DNA of 64,000 nucleotides from Cristatella mucedo. Its lineage: Eukaryota; Bryozoa; Phylactolaemata; Cristatellidae. The notes under the pieces were generated by a model. That model was given only the letters and a program-made list of their open reading frames with translations, searched no databases and had not been told where the DNA came from. Position numbers and translations under genes: made by a program. Of the stretch, positions 1-13,200 are shown in pieces; the first letter of the stretch is position 1; each line of letters begins with the position of its first letter. The stretch spans positions 705,001-769,000 of the forward strand of contig WPIO01000016.1 in NCBI GenBank assembly GCA_009760855.2, in the 5' to 3' direction.

Positions 1-84
1 GTGCATAACCAAGGATTTTAATATCACATGATAATACCTGACACACTAACTCATTCAAAGAAATTACAAACAGTGTCTACTCAC

Positions 85-177
85 AAAACAAGCCAGTCAA
101 AATGTTGATGTCATAATAGAAGAATGGTGTATTTGGCGCAGCCGCTGCAACCTGCCTCATGTATTCAACCAGTGCCT
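85..177 (-). CDS. NPL: NPL exon 6
   Basis: The acceptor TTTTATTTCAG ends at 178 and the donor GTGAGT starts at 84. The exon encodes [28 protein letters not shown]. The AAAAP-x-x-PFxYY block is one of the most characteristic stretches of animal NPL and holds the catalytic tyrosine. The next exon lies beyond the left edge. Confidence 0.94.
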
Positions 178-3100
178 CTGAAATAAAAAAGGAAGCCTTA
201 ACGAAAGGAGAATGCACAGACACTAGTCTTTTCACTAACGAGATCATTTGTAGGCCCCAAATATAACTTGTAGGCATTCTAATAGGCTGAATGCAAGAAA
301 CTAAGCGTAAATCCATTTTTACAAGATAAGCTGCTGCACTGAAGGATAAGTTCAAGCTTTGGTGGTGAAAGAGAGAGCCATGAGTGCCCCAGTGTGTGTT
401 AGGTCATGCAGTGCTCTGAACGATGCTCTAGCGATGGTAAAGTCTCTGCAAAGACTCAGAGTAGAGAACTCAGCTCAGAGACTTGGCTGGTTGCCACACA
501 CAAAAACAAGATCGCATCTGTCAGCTACATGCCACCACGAGGCGTATCTACTTAAAGGCCAGCTCATCAGCAGTCTAAGTCACGATGCAATACAGCGATC
601 GCTTCCATGTTCTCCACATATTCAATCTGTTCTGAATCAGTGGCAATTGCATTCAAAGCAGCAGGCGATGGAATTGAGGAACTAAAGACAAATGATTAGC
701 AATTACAAGAATTAACAATTACAAGCCCACACAGACAGCCAAGCAATTACAGCAATTAAGGCAGCATTATAAAATAATAGTGAAATAACAATGAATTTGT
801 ATAGCTCCCTCGGTTAACTTTATGTCTTTCTAGGCACTTTAGATATGTTGCAAAGGAGTGTGGCCAAATAGGTGGTGATAGCATGCTAAATGTAAACAAG
901 CATAACAAGGTTAGAGGTTACATGCGCAGGATGAGCATCCATTAAATGCTTAGTGTAAGCTTGCAGGGTCAGCATCCACAAGCACACAAAAACGAATCAC
1001 AGAGATCCTCTATATGCCGTAATAAACAGGTGCGCTTTTAGCTTATTTTTAAATGTGATCAAGTCAGGCGGTGTCGTGACGTCACTCGGGAGTGAGTTCC
1101 AGGCTTTGGGAGCATACGAACTGAAGGCATGGCCTCCACAGGATATGAGATTCATATGAGGTTTAGGTAAATTATTTGATTCAGAAAAGCAGGCGATACA
1201 ATGCCTAGCCTGGGAGGTTGGTCTGATAGGTAGGCTGAAGCCAGATAACCAAGGGACATAGAAGTGAGGGACAAAACCTTGAAGTCAATGCACTGTTTGA
1301 ATGGAAGCCACTGAAGGTAAGCTAAAAGTGGTGTGATGTGGCAGCTGCGAAGCTCACGACGTACAAGTCTAGCTCCAGAGTTTTGCACCAACTATAAACA
1401 CCTAGTTGCACAGGCCGGCAGACCAGCAAGTAATGAGTTACAGAAGTCGAGACGGGATGTAATAAATGCATGACCAATTTACATGTAGTTTCTGTCTAAG
1501 CAAGCCCGAATTTTAAATAAATACAAGCCGATTTAACAGCCTCTTTTGTATATGTAGTTCGATTGCATGTGGGCTGGTACAGCTCCTTTCCTCAACAGCT
1601 GGTGGGAGCATCCTCGAGAGGGGCCTGTGCACAGCTGTGGTCACCTTCTAATGAGGCGTTGACACAGGCCGATAACCCCCTGGTGAACAGATGGTGAATT
1701 CACCATCGGGGTCGGCCAACTGACAGCCAGGGCCGAGGGGAGTCGAGTAGGAGTAGGGGCCGAGGGGAGCCGTTCGCTCTTCGGCTCCGTGAGTGGTAAT
1801 AAACTGTCGGTGTTGGGCATCGGCTGGCTCTCTGATGGGCGAACCAAACTACAGTATAGCGACAGAAGAGCTTTTACGGCTATCACCACCACTTGCAGTG
1901 GGAATAAAGAATCGCCCATCGCAGAATTCGAACCCACGACTTCGGGACCGAGGTCGTGAAAAGCAACCGCCGTACCTAGTAAGCCATCACGGCTCAGCAA
2001 CGTTACATAGCTGAAAGTAGGCAGGCTTGACTATGTAGTCGTCCAATGAGAGATCACCTTGGAACAGGACACTCAAGTTTCGTGCAGATGCAATAGGAGT
2101 TATGCTGGCAGAGCCAATTTTTAGCGTTAAGTGTTCCCATTTCTGAATCACATATGGTTTGCATATAACTAGTAAGTTGGTTTTATTGTCATCCATGTGC
2201 GGATGTCATCGATACACGAAGCAAGGGAATTGAGAGAATTCCACATGCCGAGGGCTGGAAGGGATCAAAGCAAAAGTACAGCTTAGCGTCGTCAGCATAG
2301 AAGTGAAAGCCTATATTGTGACTGGCAATCATATCGGCAAGAAGGAGAGTGTAAACCATGAAAACAACTAGACCAAGCACAAAGCCCTGAGGTACACCGT
2401 ACTTCAGGGATAATCTTGGTCCATTCACATCAATGCTTTGGAGTCTCCCATTGAGATAGGACCTGAACCATTGTAGTGCTGTGCCAGTGACTCCCAGGCG
2501 AGATGAGGGCACTCGAGAAAGACTTGGGGATAGATGGTATCAAAAGCTGGCAAAAGATCAAGCAAAAAAAGCAGAGAGACCTTACCTAAGCATGCATTCC
2601 TAAGAACGTCGTTATACACCCAAAGCTCTGCCAACTCTGTGGAGAGATTAGCTCTAGCACCAGACTGGACAGACTGGAACTTACTAGCTAGGTTTGAAGT
2701 TTCAATATATGATTTCAGCTGGTCTGCCACAATTGGTTCCAGTGTCTTTCATAAAAAAGGTAGAAGGGAGACTGAACAAAAGTTGCTCAAGTTCTCTTGG
2801 TTTAGTGTTACTTTCTTGAGTAGTAGCCTGACTACAGCCTTTTTGAAAAGTGTTAGCTAATGATATGAGGATAATGACATATGTATAATGTTTCGTAGCA
2901 GATCTATGCACCGCAGAAGCAGGACAGTAGGAGAAGAGTCTAGAGAGCTAGTTTTCTTCTTTGAACGGGAGATGAAATTCAGGATGAGGTCACTCTTGGC
3001 TTCCTTGAATGTGGACATTGAGAACATTAACTGCATGGAATTGAGGATCAGGAGTCCAGAGGGGATGCTGACACCCACCCGGAGGGATGGACTCTTGAAA

Positions 3101-3326
3101 CTTGAAGCTAGAAAAGCGATGTACTAGACCACCACAGGGATCACAAGTTAAAACACAGGAACACACATGGACGTGCGGGCATGCTCACCCATATGCACTT
3201 ATGCACTTTCATGCATTCAAGCACATGCACATACATACAAATGCATAAATATGTGAACATGTGCATATGCATACACACACACACACATACATTTTTGTAA
3301 GAATGTGTGCAAGCATGCACACACAT

Positions 3327-3395
<69 letters not shown>

Positions 3396-4164
3396 CACAC
3401 ACACACACTCACACACACAGACATGCAAATACAAACACACACGTGGACACATACACACACACGCACACAGGTATGCACATGCAAATACACACGTGTGCAC
3501 ACCAATGCACACACAAAAACATAAATCTGCATCAATGCACAGCTGCATGTGCTAGCAGGTCGACTCACCGACGGTATCAGGCTTGAAAAACGCTGGTGAC
3601 AGAGCAGCAATGGCTGGTGCATGTATGCTCTCAGCATGGGCAGCCTACATGTAATAAAGAGCACATCAGTCGCAAACAGTATGAATAGCATTCAGCATGT
3701 GACACAAGCTCGCACCAAGATCTGTCCTGGTGGCAGGCTTCGTGTAGCCGGGCACTGCCGGATGCCATCGTGGATAACCACCGTGTACTAGGGTTGCCAT
3801 CACAATCACATAATGCATAATGTACAGGGTATCTGAATCTGTAATTCCATGAAGCCACAAAGACTAAATGGACGTTATTAGAAAGTTTTCTGCAGCATAT
3901 GCAAGCCAAGCAGCTTTCGGTTTGAGCACACGGCTGCCAACAAACTTTGGCTCGTGTAACAATGCAAAAGTGAGAAGGTGAGTTAGTAGGGCAGTGGAGG
4001 AAGTACTTAGCACAGAGGTGGTAGGGCAGGACTACCGAAAAAGATCTTTGCACGTTGCAAATAAACAGATGCTGATTGTGCAGCACACACAACATGTACT
4101 CAAGAAACTACCTAATGGACACGTGCGGACACACGACGTATGCTTGCTGGCAAACACGCAAGCA

Positions 4165-4233
<69 letters not shown>

Positions 4234-7200
4234 TTATATATATACACTACGTGTACAAAATAACTACATAATATATATATATATATATATATTTAGCTAT
4301 GTAGTATGCATAGTATAAATAGTTGTGACAGCCCTCAGCACGACCTCTAGACGAGCTGGGTAGTGAGACCGAGCAACAAGTCTGCTGCCTCCAACACCAA
4401 GCACTTTATTCAGAACCACACCGGCAATGCCCAGTCTACACCCTCTAGACAGCTGCTGCATGTAAATTATGCATGGCAGCAGGATATCTGTGCATTGCAG
4501 AAGCAGGACAGTGGGAATAGGATCCAGAGGACTAGTCGTCTTCTTTGATTGGGATATGAGCTTCAGAATGAGGTCATTAGTAGCCTCTTTGAATGTAGAC
4601 ATTAAGATGCAGCATGGAATCGAGTGAGTACCCTGAGAGAACCTCGTCTCTTTCCAGGTGCTTCACATATGCAGAAAGGCTCGAACCCACGACCGCTAAG
4701 GCGATCGCCTTATCCCCTGGGCCAAACTGCCCTGCCCAACTGGCGTCAGTGACATGACAGATACCAAGCCAAGAGCTATCACACGCTCACGACTGGTCAC
4801 TCGCGGCTGATCGGCAGAAGCTGCTGCTGGAAAAAAGTTGAAAGACTCCTCCACCTTGGAAGGAAGAAGAAACCGAAGAACCGACATGACATACCACGAG
4901 TGACATACCACGAGTCAGGTCGCTTACCAGCTCAGTGGCGTCTTTCAAGCATCCTGCTCCAACGTGAACAATCACTGTGTCGAATCTGTCAACGACGAAC
5001 CGATACGAGGGATGGAGGTCTTAACAAGCAGCAGTAATAAGTTAGCTGCCAATAGTGCCTGCCGGGGGGGGGGGGGGGGAGGAGGCTACGTTGGCAAACG
5101 GTCGTGCAGTGGTCAATACAAACTACGCAGAGCATGAGAAAATCTGGCTGACACTTTGCATGCGAGCCCACTGGCATGCAGCCGAAGTCGGCAAGCAGCG
5201 TTCTTTGGCTGGGCTCGCACAATGCGTGGTCGACAATACCAAGGTGGTGGCTCGAAGAGACACTGCGCCAGCCATTGAATTAGGCCCTTGACATTGCACG
5301 TGCATACACTGCACATAGTTAGCAGAGTGGGAAATTTGATAAATGATCGCGACCACTCTCTTCACAGAACCAAAGGCTGTGCACCTGCAGCAACTAGAGT
5401 CCGCCGCTATACACTATTGCCAGAAATGGTATGACATCCAGCTGCTGAGAATGTTAAGAAGATATCTTACGACCAAAAGAACTGTAGGCTGATTTTATTA
5501 ATGCTATACGAGTTAATGACCTCATAAGATTTCTTTGAGCTCATGAAGTGCTTTATAATGTGGTGGATTTCTCACAACCTCCTGGCGTGATTGTTCCCTA
5601 GTGCTAGATGTTGCTCTGGTCATGCACGTTGGCAAAATATTGATATGTGATTATGGGTGGAAGAAATCACAGGAAATTCCAGTGTTACATTGTAACTCGG
5701 TCCCGAGTGTCCTTCCGTGAGCCGCCTACTGTCGGGCAGGGATCGGAACCCACGAACTGGGTCGTGAAGGGCATGCACAACGTAGGTTTCGTCACTTCCT
5801 GATGCTGAATTTCGTCGTAAGTGACGAAGCATTCACTTGTCTTGACAGCCCTGCACCCCAAGGCTTCTCCTTCCTGTTAAAGAGATCGTTGTATGCAACG
5901 TTTCTGCTAAGATTCTGCCGTGGAATCCAGAGGAGCTTCTTTCGAGGTTTGTTTTGATCGTTGCTGTCTTCGATAGCTACTCGTGTATTCTGCTTGCTTT
6001 TTGCTGATCTATTTGTTTATGCAGGTCTATATAGACTAGCCTGTCTGCAAAAGTAGGTGGAAACTACAGGAGGAACCTGAGGAAATCGGTGGGAAAATCT
6101 TCAGATGCATTTAAAGTTATCGTATTTTGAGTAGTAGTTTAAGTTTGATGTAGTTTTATGAGCTATTATTGCCTGAAATTACATTACTATGATAAGTATA
6201 GCGATTAGATTATTGTTCAGGGATCTTCGAAGGACAGCAAATGTTAGATAGAGATGCAAATCTCTCTTTGAACCCCCTTTGTAACTAGCATTTCTATTTA
6301 CAGGACTTGCATACATACACACAAAAATACAGATTGACAATTCTTGAATTTTACTTCCTGAATGGCTGCTTCCTTGCAGCAAATGTGAAGTGCATAGAAA
6401 GAGATTTTCGTTCTCTGGGAGGTCTATAACGAATTTATTATTATTATTATTATTATTCTAGTCATCAGGCCGGCTTTCAATAGTCAGGTTATCATCGCTG
6501 CTGCCGATTATCGTCACTTTTCTTAAGCATGTTCTATAACTCCAACACACCAGCACTGAATAGACTAGCACCTGTTGAAGCTGCTGTAGTCGAGGCTACA
6601 CAGCTAGCAATGGCAGCAGCTACGTAGCAACAACAGCAGCTGCATAGCAACTGCAGCTGCTGCATGCTCCGTGTTAAGCCCAGGCTTGAACCGGGTTTTA
6701 GGAAATCGGGGTCTGATGCAGATCTGGTCAATTTCAAAGAATTCCTTCGAGTTTACACCCGGAAGCTTAAAAAATCTAGGGCTTCTTTTTTCACTCGAAA
6801 ACTGAACTCCTGCCAGTCGGACCCAAAACAGATTTATAAGACAGTATACAATTTAATGGCCGATGCCGAGAGGTCTGACTCCCCAGATATTAATGGCTCA
6901 GCCAAAAACGTTTTAGCATTCTTTACTGAAACAATTGCCCACATTCGTCCTCCATAAGGACCCCTCCAAGTAAAGCAATTGTGGAATCACAACCTGCGAC
7001 CTGCCTTGAAAGGTTTTCCGAGGTTTCTGCATGCGATGTGGCTACCTTAATAAGATCTAGTAAAAAAGAGCTCGTTTCCTGAAGACCCTATACCATCAGC
7101 AAATGTAAAGTGCCTAGAAAGAGATCGAGTTCTCTGAGGGCACTTTATCCAGTCCATTATTATTACTATTATTATTATTATCATATCTGTGGTCTTCACT

Positions 7201-10200
7201 GGTGGACCGACTTAGCCCTGCCACAATCGAGATTGTTAATGCTTCTTTGGAAAAGGGGTTGTACCCAAGTCCTTCAAATCGGCAATCGTTAGACCCATAC
7301 TTAGACAGCCTAGATTGGATACAGAGGTCTTGCAAACTATTGCCCAGTTTCGATTCTTCCTTTTTTGTCAAATATTCTTGAAAAAATTGTCGCTAAGCAG
7401 CTGGTTGCACAAACTGAAACGAATGAAATGTCAGAAACATTTCAATCAAGGTTCAAGAGGCAGCACTCCACTGAAACTGCTCTCCTTCGTGTTAACAATG
7501 ACATTCTATGTGGCAACGATGACTGGAATGTCACTGCCCTAGCTCTGCTAGATCTATCAGCTGCCTTTGACACCACTGATCACGATGGTCTGCTTGAACG
7601 ATTGAGAACAACGATCGGTCTGACTGACGAGGCACTGGCAGGGTTTTAATCGTACTTGTCTGATCGTGTTCAATCTGTGTCGTGTGGGGGTCAGGTCTCA
7701 CACACGAGACAGGTCAACTGTGGAGTCCCTCGAGGGTCCATCCTCGGTCCCTTGCTGTTCTCCATTTATACTCAACCTCTTGGAAAAGTGATTAAGGACC
7801 GTGGAGTAGAATATCACTTTTATGCTAACGATACTCAGCAGTATTTGTCATTCAAACCGTCGGAAACAGCGGCAGCAACTAATAAACACTGAATGCTTAC
7901 CTGGCCGACATTCAATCCTGGATGACGGAAACGCCAGTCCTGCTTCTGAACTTCTCCAGCCCATGTTTGTCATAATTTAATCTTCCTTCTTGCAGGCAGA
8001 TTACACGGCCGGTTTTTCTTCAAGTATTACTTAATACTTGTTCCATCCCTGATTGGTCATGGGAAAATTGCCTTTGTTAGGGACGTATGAAATAGCCCTT
8101 CGCAAAGTACCTCCGATGAATTTAAATCTTGCACGACTATCTTTTACACCTGCTGCTTCATGATTTGATTCCTATTTGAAGAGCCGGTTCTTAAAACTAA
8201 ATTACCATAAACCGAACTGCTGCTCATTGGAAACGCTAAGCCTGTGGCTGGATTAAAAGGCTTTGCTCTTCTAATAGGTGATGCTGTTGTGCGATCATCA
8301 ATCACCCCATGCTCAAAATTACGTGTCGTTCTCGACAGCTGCCTAAATTTACAACTACAGCTGCATGTTAACTGCACAAAATTGAGCAAGACAGTGTACG
8401 CAAATTCGATAGAGCCCAAGCTGAAAACCAGAGACAACGTCGGACCATCTAAACCCAAGGCCTAGCTACAAGGCCTAGCTACAACAGTGTCATCGGCATT
8501 AAGCTCTACAAACCACTTCATACAGTCGACCTCACTGTAACGGTGCTCGCACTCTAAGACCCAGATCGTGGCTTCGAATCCTGCAGCAGGTATTCCTTGA
8601 TTGCCCATAGCAAGAGGGCTGGCAGTCGATAATGCTCTTGTGCTGCTATATAAAAGAGACTGTTTGATCAGCTAAACTTTGCCGTTACTTCTTCACCTGC
8701 TACGATAGCAGCCTATTCTTAGGCTCAGATTGAGCACAAGAGAAGCTCTTGCGCATGAGCACCTCTCGCCCAAGAGAGAGATTGCAGCTGGTGTGCATGC
8801 ATGCACGCGTGTGCGTGTCGTATCTCCACTTGTAACTCAACAAAGGGCCACAAAGGCAATGTGGGTGTTACACAGGAGAGTTTTACATAGCGCACTCAAG
8901 GCCTAAGTGGCTTTCGGCACATATTCAGTAGCCAACAGACTTCATCTCACGCAAAAAATTGAGAAAGTGTGAAACATTGCTGAGTCAGGAGAGCAGTGGA
9001 GTTCGTGAGTAGCATGAAAGTAGCAGCTCAGGATGGCTGGAAAGCATGAGCCATAGTCAGCAGCAGGAGAGTAGATGTTTCCTAAGAATTGTGGGAGTGA
9101 GTTCGGCAGTTTCGGACGTACAGAGTAAAAGCTTCTGTCGCCAGCAGGCTGCTAATGCCAGCTTAAGCCAGCCACTGGCTACAGTTGAGCTAGTCTGGGT
9201 TTGGCCTGCTCGTGCAAAACCAGTATGGATGTAGGCAGACTCCCAGGGGCTCATAGCGATGGTAACTACCTTGACCTTTAGAGCTCGGCTTGTCTCCTAC
9301 AAGTGGTGGCCACCTACAGCATGCACATAAGACGAGTTACGGCACATCTGCTATATTCCAGAATGAGCCTTCAGAAGCTCGACCTTGCATGCTCGAGCTG
9401 TAGTCACAAACCTTCAAATCAGACCCGTCAAACTAAACCCTTCAACCTGAACCCTTCAACCAGAGCCTAGGCTGTGTGCCTAGCGATACCTGAGCTACAT
9501 CCGAGATTGCTGACTGGAAGCTGACTGGTGCTGCCTGCCAGGCTGGCTGTAGACAGCGAACTTATCAGTCTATTTGCCTGGATGCAGGGTTCAACATCGA
9601 TAAGCAATGGGGGGGGGGCAGCGCGGGTAAATCTATATCGGACAGGCAGCAACAGCAATAGGTATTCTGCCCGTGAGGCATTCGTTGGCCTGAATCCAGC
9701 TGCCTTGTCGCTTCATTTCTGCTTTCTGCCTCTAAGATCTGGCAGCTCTGAACATTCCGGGCACAGCTGAACAGCTCTCACAACAGCTGAAATAAAAAAT
9801 ACTAGCTAATTTAACAGCTTCTATTTACATGCATATATAGCAACAGAAGAGCCTCAAAGGCTATCACCACTGCTTATTGGTAGGAATATCGGCCACCTAC
9901 TGGCCGAGAGCTGGCGGAAGAAGCTGCCACACTGATTTGGCCCAGCGGCTACGGTGCTCGACCCGACCCAGGGTCTGGTGGAGGTCGTGGGCTCGAGCCC
10001 CGTGGTAGATGCAAAGCGCCTGAATAGAGACTAAAGCTCTCTCGGGGCGCTATACAAATGAATCATATTTTTTAATTCATTCAGCTCACAGAGTCACTCG
10101 GACCAATGCCATTCCTCATTAATTCATTCGCTCCCGACCCGAAGGCTAGCTACTGCCACCGAGGCGGCCGCCGCCCTTGAAAGATGACACCCAAGTCACA

Positions 10201-13200
10201 GCACGAGACCCAGAAGCACTGGGCTGCCTGGGAGCTGCAGCTTATTTGGGCAATTGCAGCAGCAGCTTCGCCACCACCACCTGCTGCCTTGGTGCCTAAT
10301 AATAACAGTAATAATAATAATAGCAATAATAATAATAATACGTTTGATACAGCACCATTGGAGAACTCAATCTCTTTCTAGGCACTTTACATCTGCTACA
10401 GAAATAGCACTACTCACGCACCTGCCGCAATCTAAGGAAGGTGGCCTCGGCCCCAGAATGACCACGATGGCACTATGGGCCATGGCAGGCTGATTTGAAC
10501 CACGAAAAAGTCGCACGGCACGAAGGAACGTGGCGCTACAATGCAGCAGATGGCACATGAGATCAAGGCACCTTCCGGTCACAGCCGACATCAAGGCCTG
10601 CTGTGGAGCCGTGGCGGGGGGGGGGGGGGGGGGGGGGGGACAGGCAGGCAGCAACGACGACCTGCTGCTCACTGACCTGCCACGTGCCACCTGCAGCCAG
10701 CGCTCAGCTGCCGCCTTCCTCTCGCTGACCGTCATGCTCAGGCCCTCGCCGAGCGTGCCGTTAACTGCAATAGAGCGACAGCCGTGCCGCAGCGATGCCT
10801 TGCTGCTGCTGCTGCTGCAGGCTGAGAGGCCAGCGGGGCAAGTCTAGAGCATAGGTGAGAGCAATGGCACCTCGTGGCATTCAGTCGAGTAGACCGGCCT
10901 CTCGAGCCGAGGCAAAGACACCTGGCGTATTTGCAAGCACTCAGCAGTTGCTTTGCAGCCGTCAGCAGATCAGACAGCAGGGCGCTGTGCTCGACCTTCG
11001 CAGAGCAGACAGTAGAATGTGCTGCAGAGCGATAATCTTTCAAAAGCACACGACACACATTTCACTGCCGTACTGTCAATTGTGGATGAATAATAATATA
11101 ATAATAATATTGCACTTGATAAAGCGCCCTCAGAGAACTTAATCTCTTTCTAGGCGCTTTACATTTGCTGCAAAGTGATACGCAATAGAATAGTAAGTAA
11201 AATCATGCTTGAAAAACAAACAAAATGAATAACATGGTTAGGGGTTACATGCACTGGGTCAGCATGCAAATGTGGTTAGTGGCAGCATGAACAGTGTCAG
11301 CACGCATAAGCACATCGAGGACGAATCACAAGGACCCACTAAATGCTGTCCTAAATAGGTATGTTTTTAAGTTTCTTTTAAATGTGGTCAGGTCAGGGGA
11401 TGTTCTGATGCAGGTCGGGAGGGAGTTCCAGGCTGTGGGAGCATACGAGCTAAATGCACGGTCTCCAAAGGATTTAAGGTTTGTATGAGGTATTTCTAGA
11501 CTGTTGGATTCCGAAAAGCGAGTGGTACGATGCTTTGCCTGATGGGGTAGTATATCTGAAAGATAGGCTGGAGCCATAGAATGAAGAGACCTAAAAGTGA
11601 GCGACAAAACCTTGAAGTCAATCCGTTGCTTGACTGGTAACCAGTGCAGGTCGGCGAGAAGTGGAGTAATGTGGCAACTGCGACGCTCACGACAGACAAG
11701 CCTAGCTGCAGAGTTTTGCACCAGCTGCAATCGCCTGATCGCACATGCTGGTAGGCCAGTAAGCAGTGAGTTGCAGAAGTCGAGACGGGATGTCACGAAT
11801 GCATGGACCAACTTGGACGTGGTATCCTTATCTAAACAAGCCCTAATTTTAGCAATGTTATGAAGCTGAAAATAGGCTGATTTGACTGTGGAGCTGATAT
11901 GGTCGTCTAACGAGAGGTCGCTTTGGAATATGACACCTAGATTTCGAGCTGATGCAACTGAAGATATGCTGGCAGAGCCAATTTTGAAAGTCGACCATGA
12001 TGAACACATAAATGCAGGCATTAACTGGCAGGTGGCGCAGTAGGAGATGCATACACCCATAAGTACACGGGAAGACGGGAGGAGATAATAGTGCATTTGA
12101 TATAGCACGCTCAGAGAACTCGATCTCTCTCTCTAGGCACTTTACATTTGCTGCAAAGGAAGCACGATCAAATGGTTGGTGGTAGCATACTCAATAAACA
12201 ACAAAAATAACATGGCTGGGGGTGGGTGACATGCACAGTTCCAGGAAGCAAGTGTGGTTAGCGAGATGTAAGCACGACAGCATCTAAAGCAAGATGGCTG
12301 CAATAACCATCATTTCTCATTTCTCAGCGCACATTTTGCAGATTGGCGGGCACCTAGAGGCAAGATGACGTCTAGCTGCAACCTGCAACCAAAACTGGCA
12401 GCAGCAAGTAACCCCAGTTGCAGCAGCCAGTGCTCGCAATGGATGAGAGAGCGTGTGCACGTGTTTCGAGTCCTCGGCTCATGTAAAGGTGAATACTGCC
12501 ACAGCTGTACGACAACATGTCAACAGGGTACGGAAAGCTGACATTGTGCAGCCCCCCAGTCCATGCCAGCACCAAATCAGAAGGTAGCATACCAAACAAG
12601 CCATTAATCCCTGTCAGAACCATGTGATCAGCGTAGGCCTCAAAGGCATCAAGCTTGAGTTCCCTGCAAAGAGCGTGAGCTATCAGACATTCGTATAAAT
12701 GCATGCATGCCGTGCACGTGGCTTACAAATCCATTGCTCATCAGCCAAGACATGCAGCCACGGCTCTTAACAAAATCTTATCTGGTCTAAAAGCCTCATT
12801 TGCATAGCAGCCGAAGAGCCTTATTACCTATCACCACCACTTGCAGTTGGCAATACAGGATCGCCCAACTGCAGGATTCGAACCCACGACCTCGGTGGCA
12901 AAGAGGGAGCAACTTACCTCATGGGCTATCACAGCTTAGTAAATGCACTCCACATGCGGCAGCTGATCGCCTTAACTTTTACGGGTGACCTAAGCGGATG
13001 AGCGACATCCGGGGAGAAAGTGAGTCAGCTTTTAGCGTGCAGTCATTGGCCGTCACTCACTTGGTTCTTCATTTCTCTATTTGGAGTCATACCGATTCCG
13101 ATGTAACTAAGCCAAACCAATGCTCTGAATTGCTGATCGATTTTTCAGGCACAGAGTAACTTCGGTTACAAGCTAATGAGACCATTCGCTTATCAAAGGG

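Larger units (their letters stand above)
780..3130 (-). mobile_element. LINE family A copy (RT and C-terminal part), minus strand
   Basis: The 3' end (LINE A hairpin) is at about 790-840. Going up the minus strand come the C-terminal block with [19 protein letters not shown] (1330-1390), the RT core with [10 protein letters not shown] and [12 protein letters not shown] (2270-2400), the fingers with [11 protein letters not shown] (about 2540) and further 5' RT sequence to about 3100. It is an L2/CR1-like non-LTR element broken by several frameshifts, dead, and interrupted by a SINE-2 at 1510-2006. It occupies intron 5 of NPL in the gene's own orientation. Confidence 0.85.

Noticed and set aside
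3141-3691. Long Cys-Val and His-Thr ORFs
   Set aside because: They are the translation of the (CA)n microsatellite and its degenerate flanks.
9930-10072. Functional tRNA gene
   Set aside because: The A/B box pattern belongs to SINE-1, present many times with the same non-tRNA 3' hairpin; no cloverleaf could be completed.
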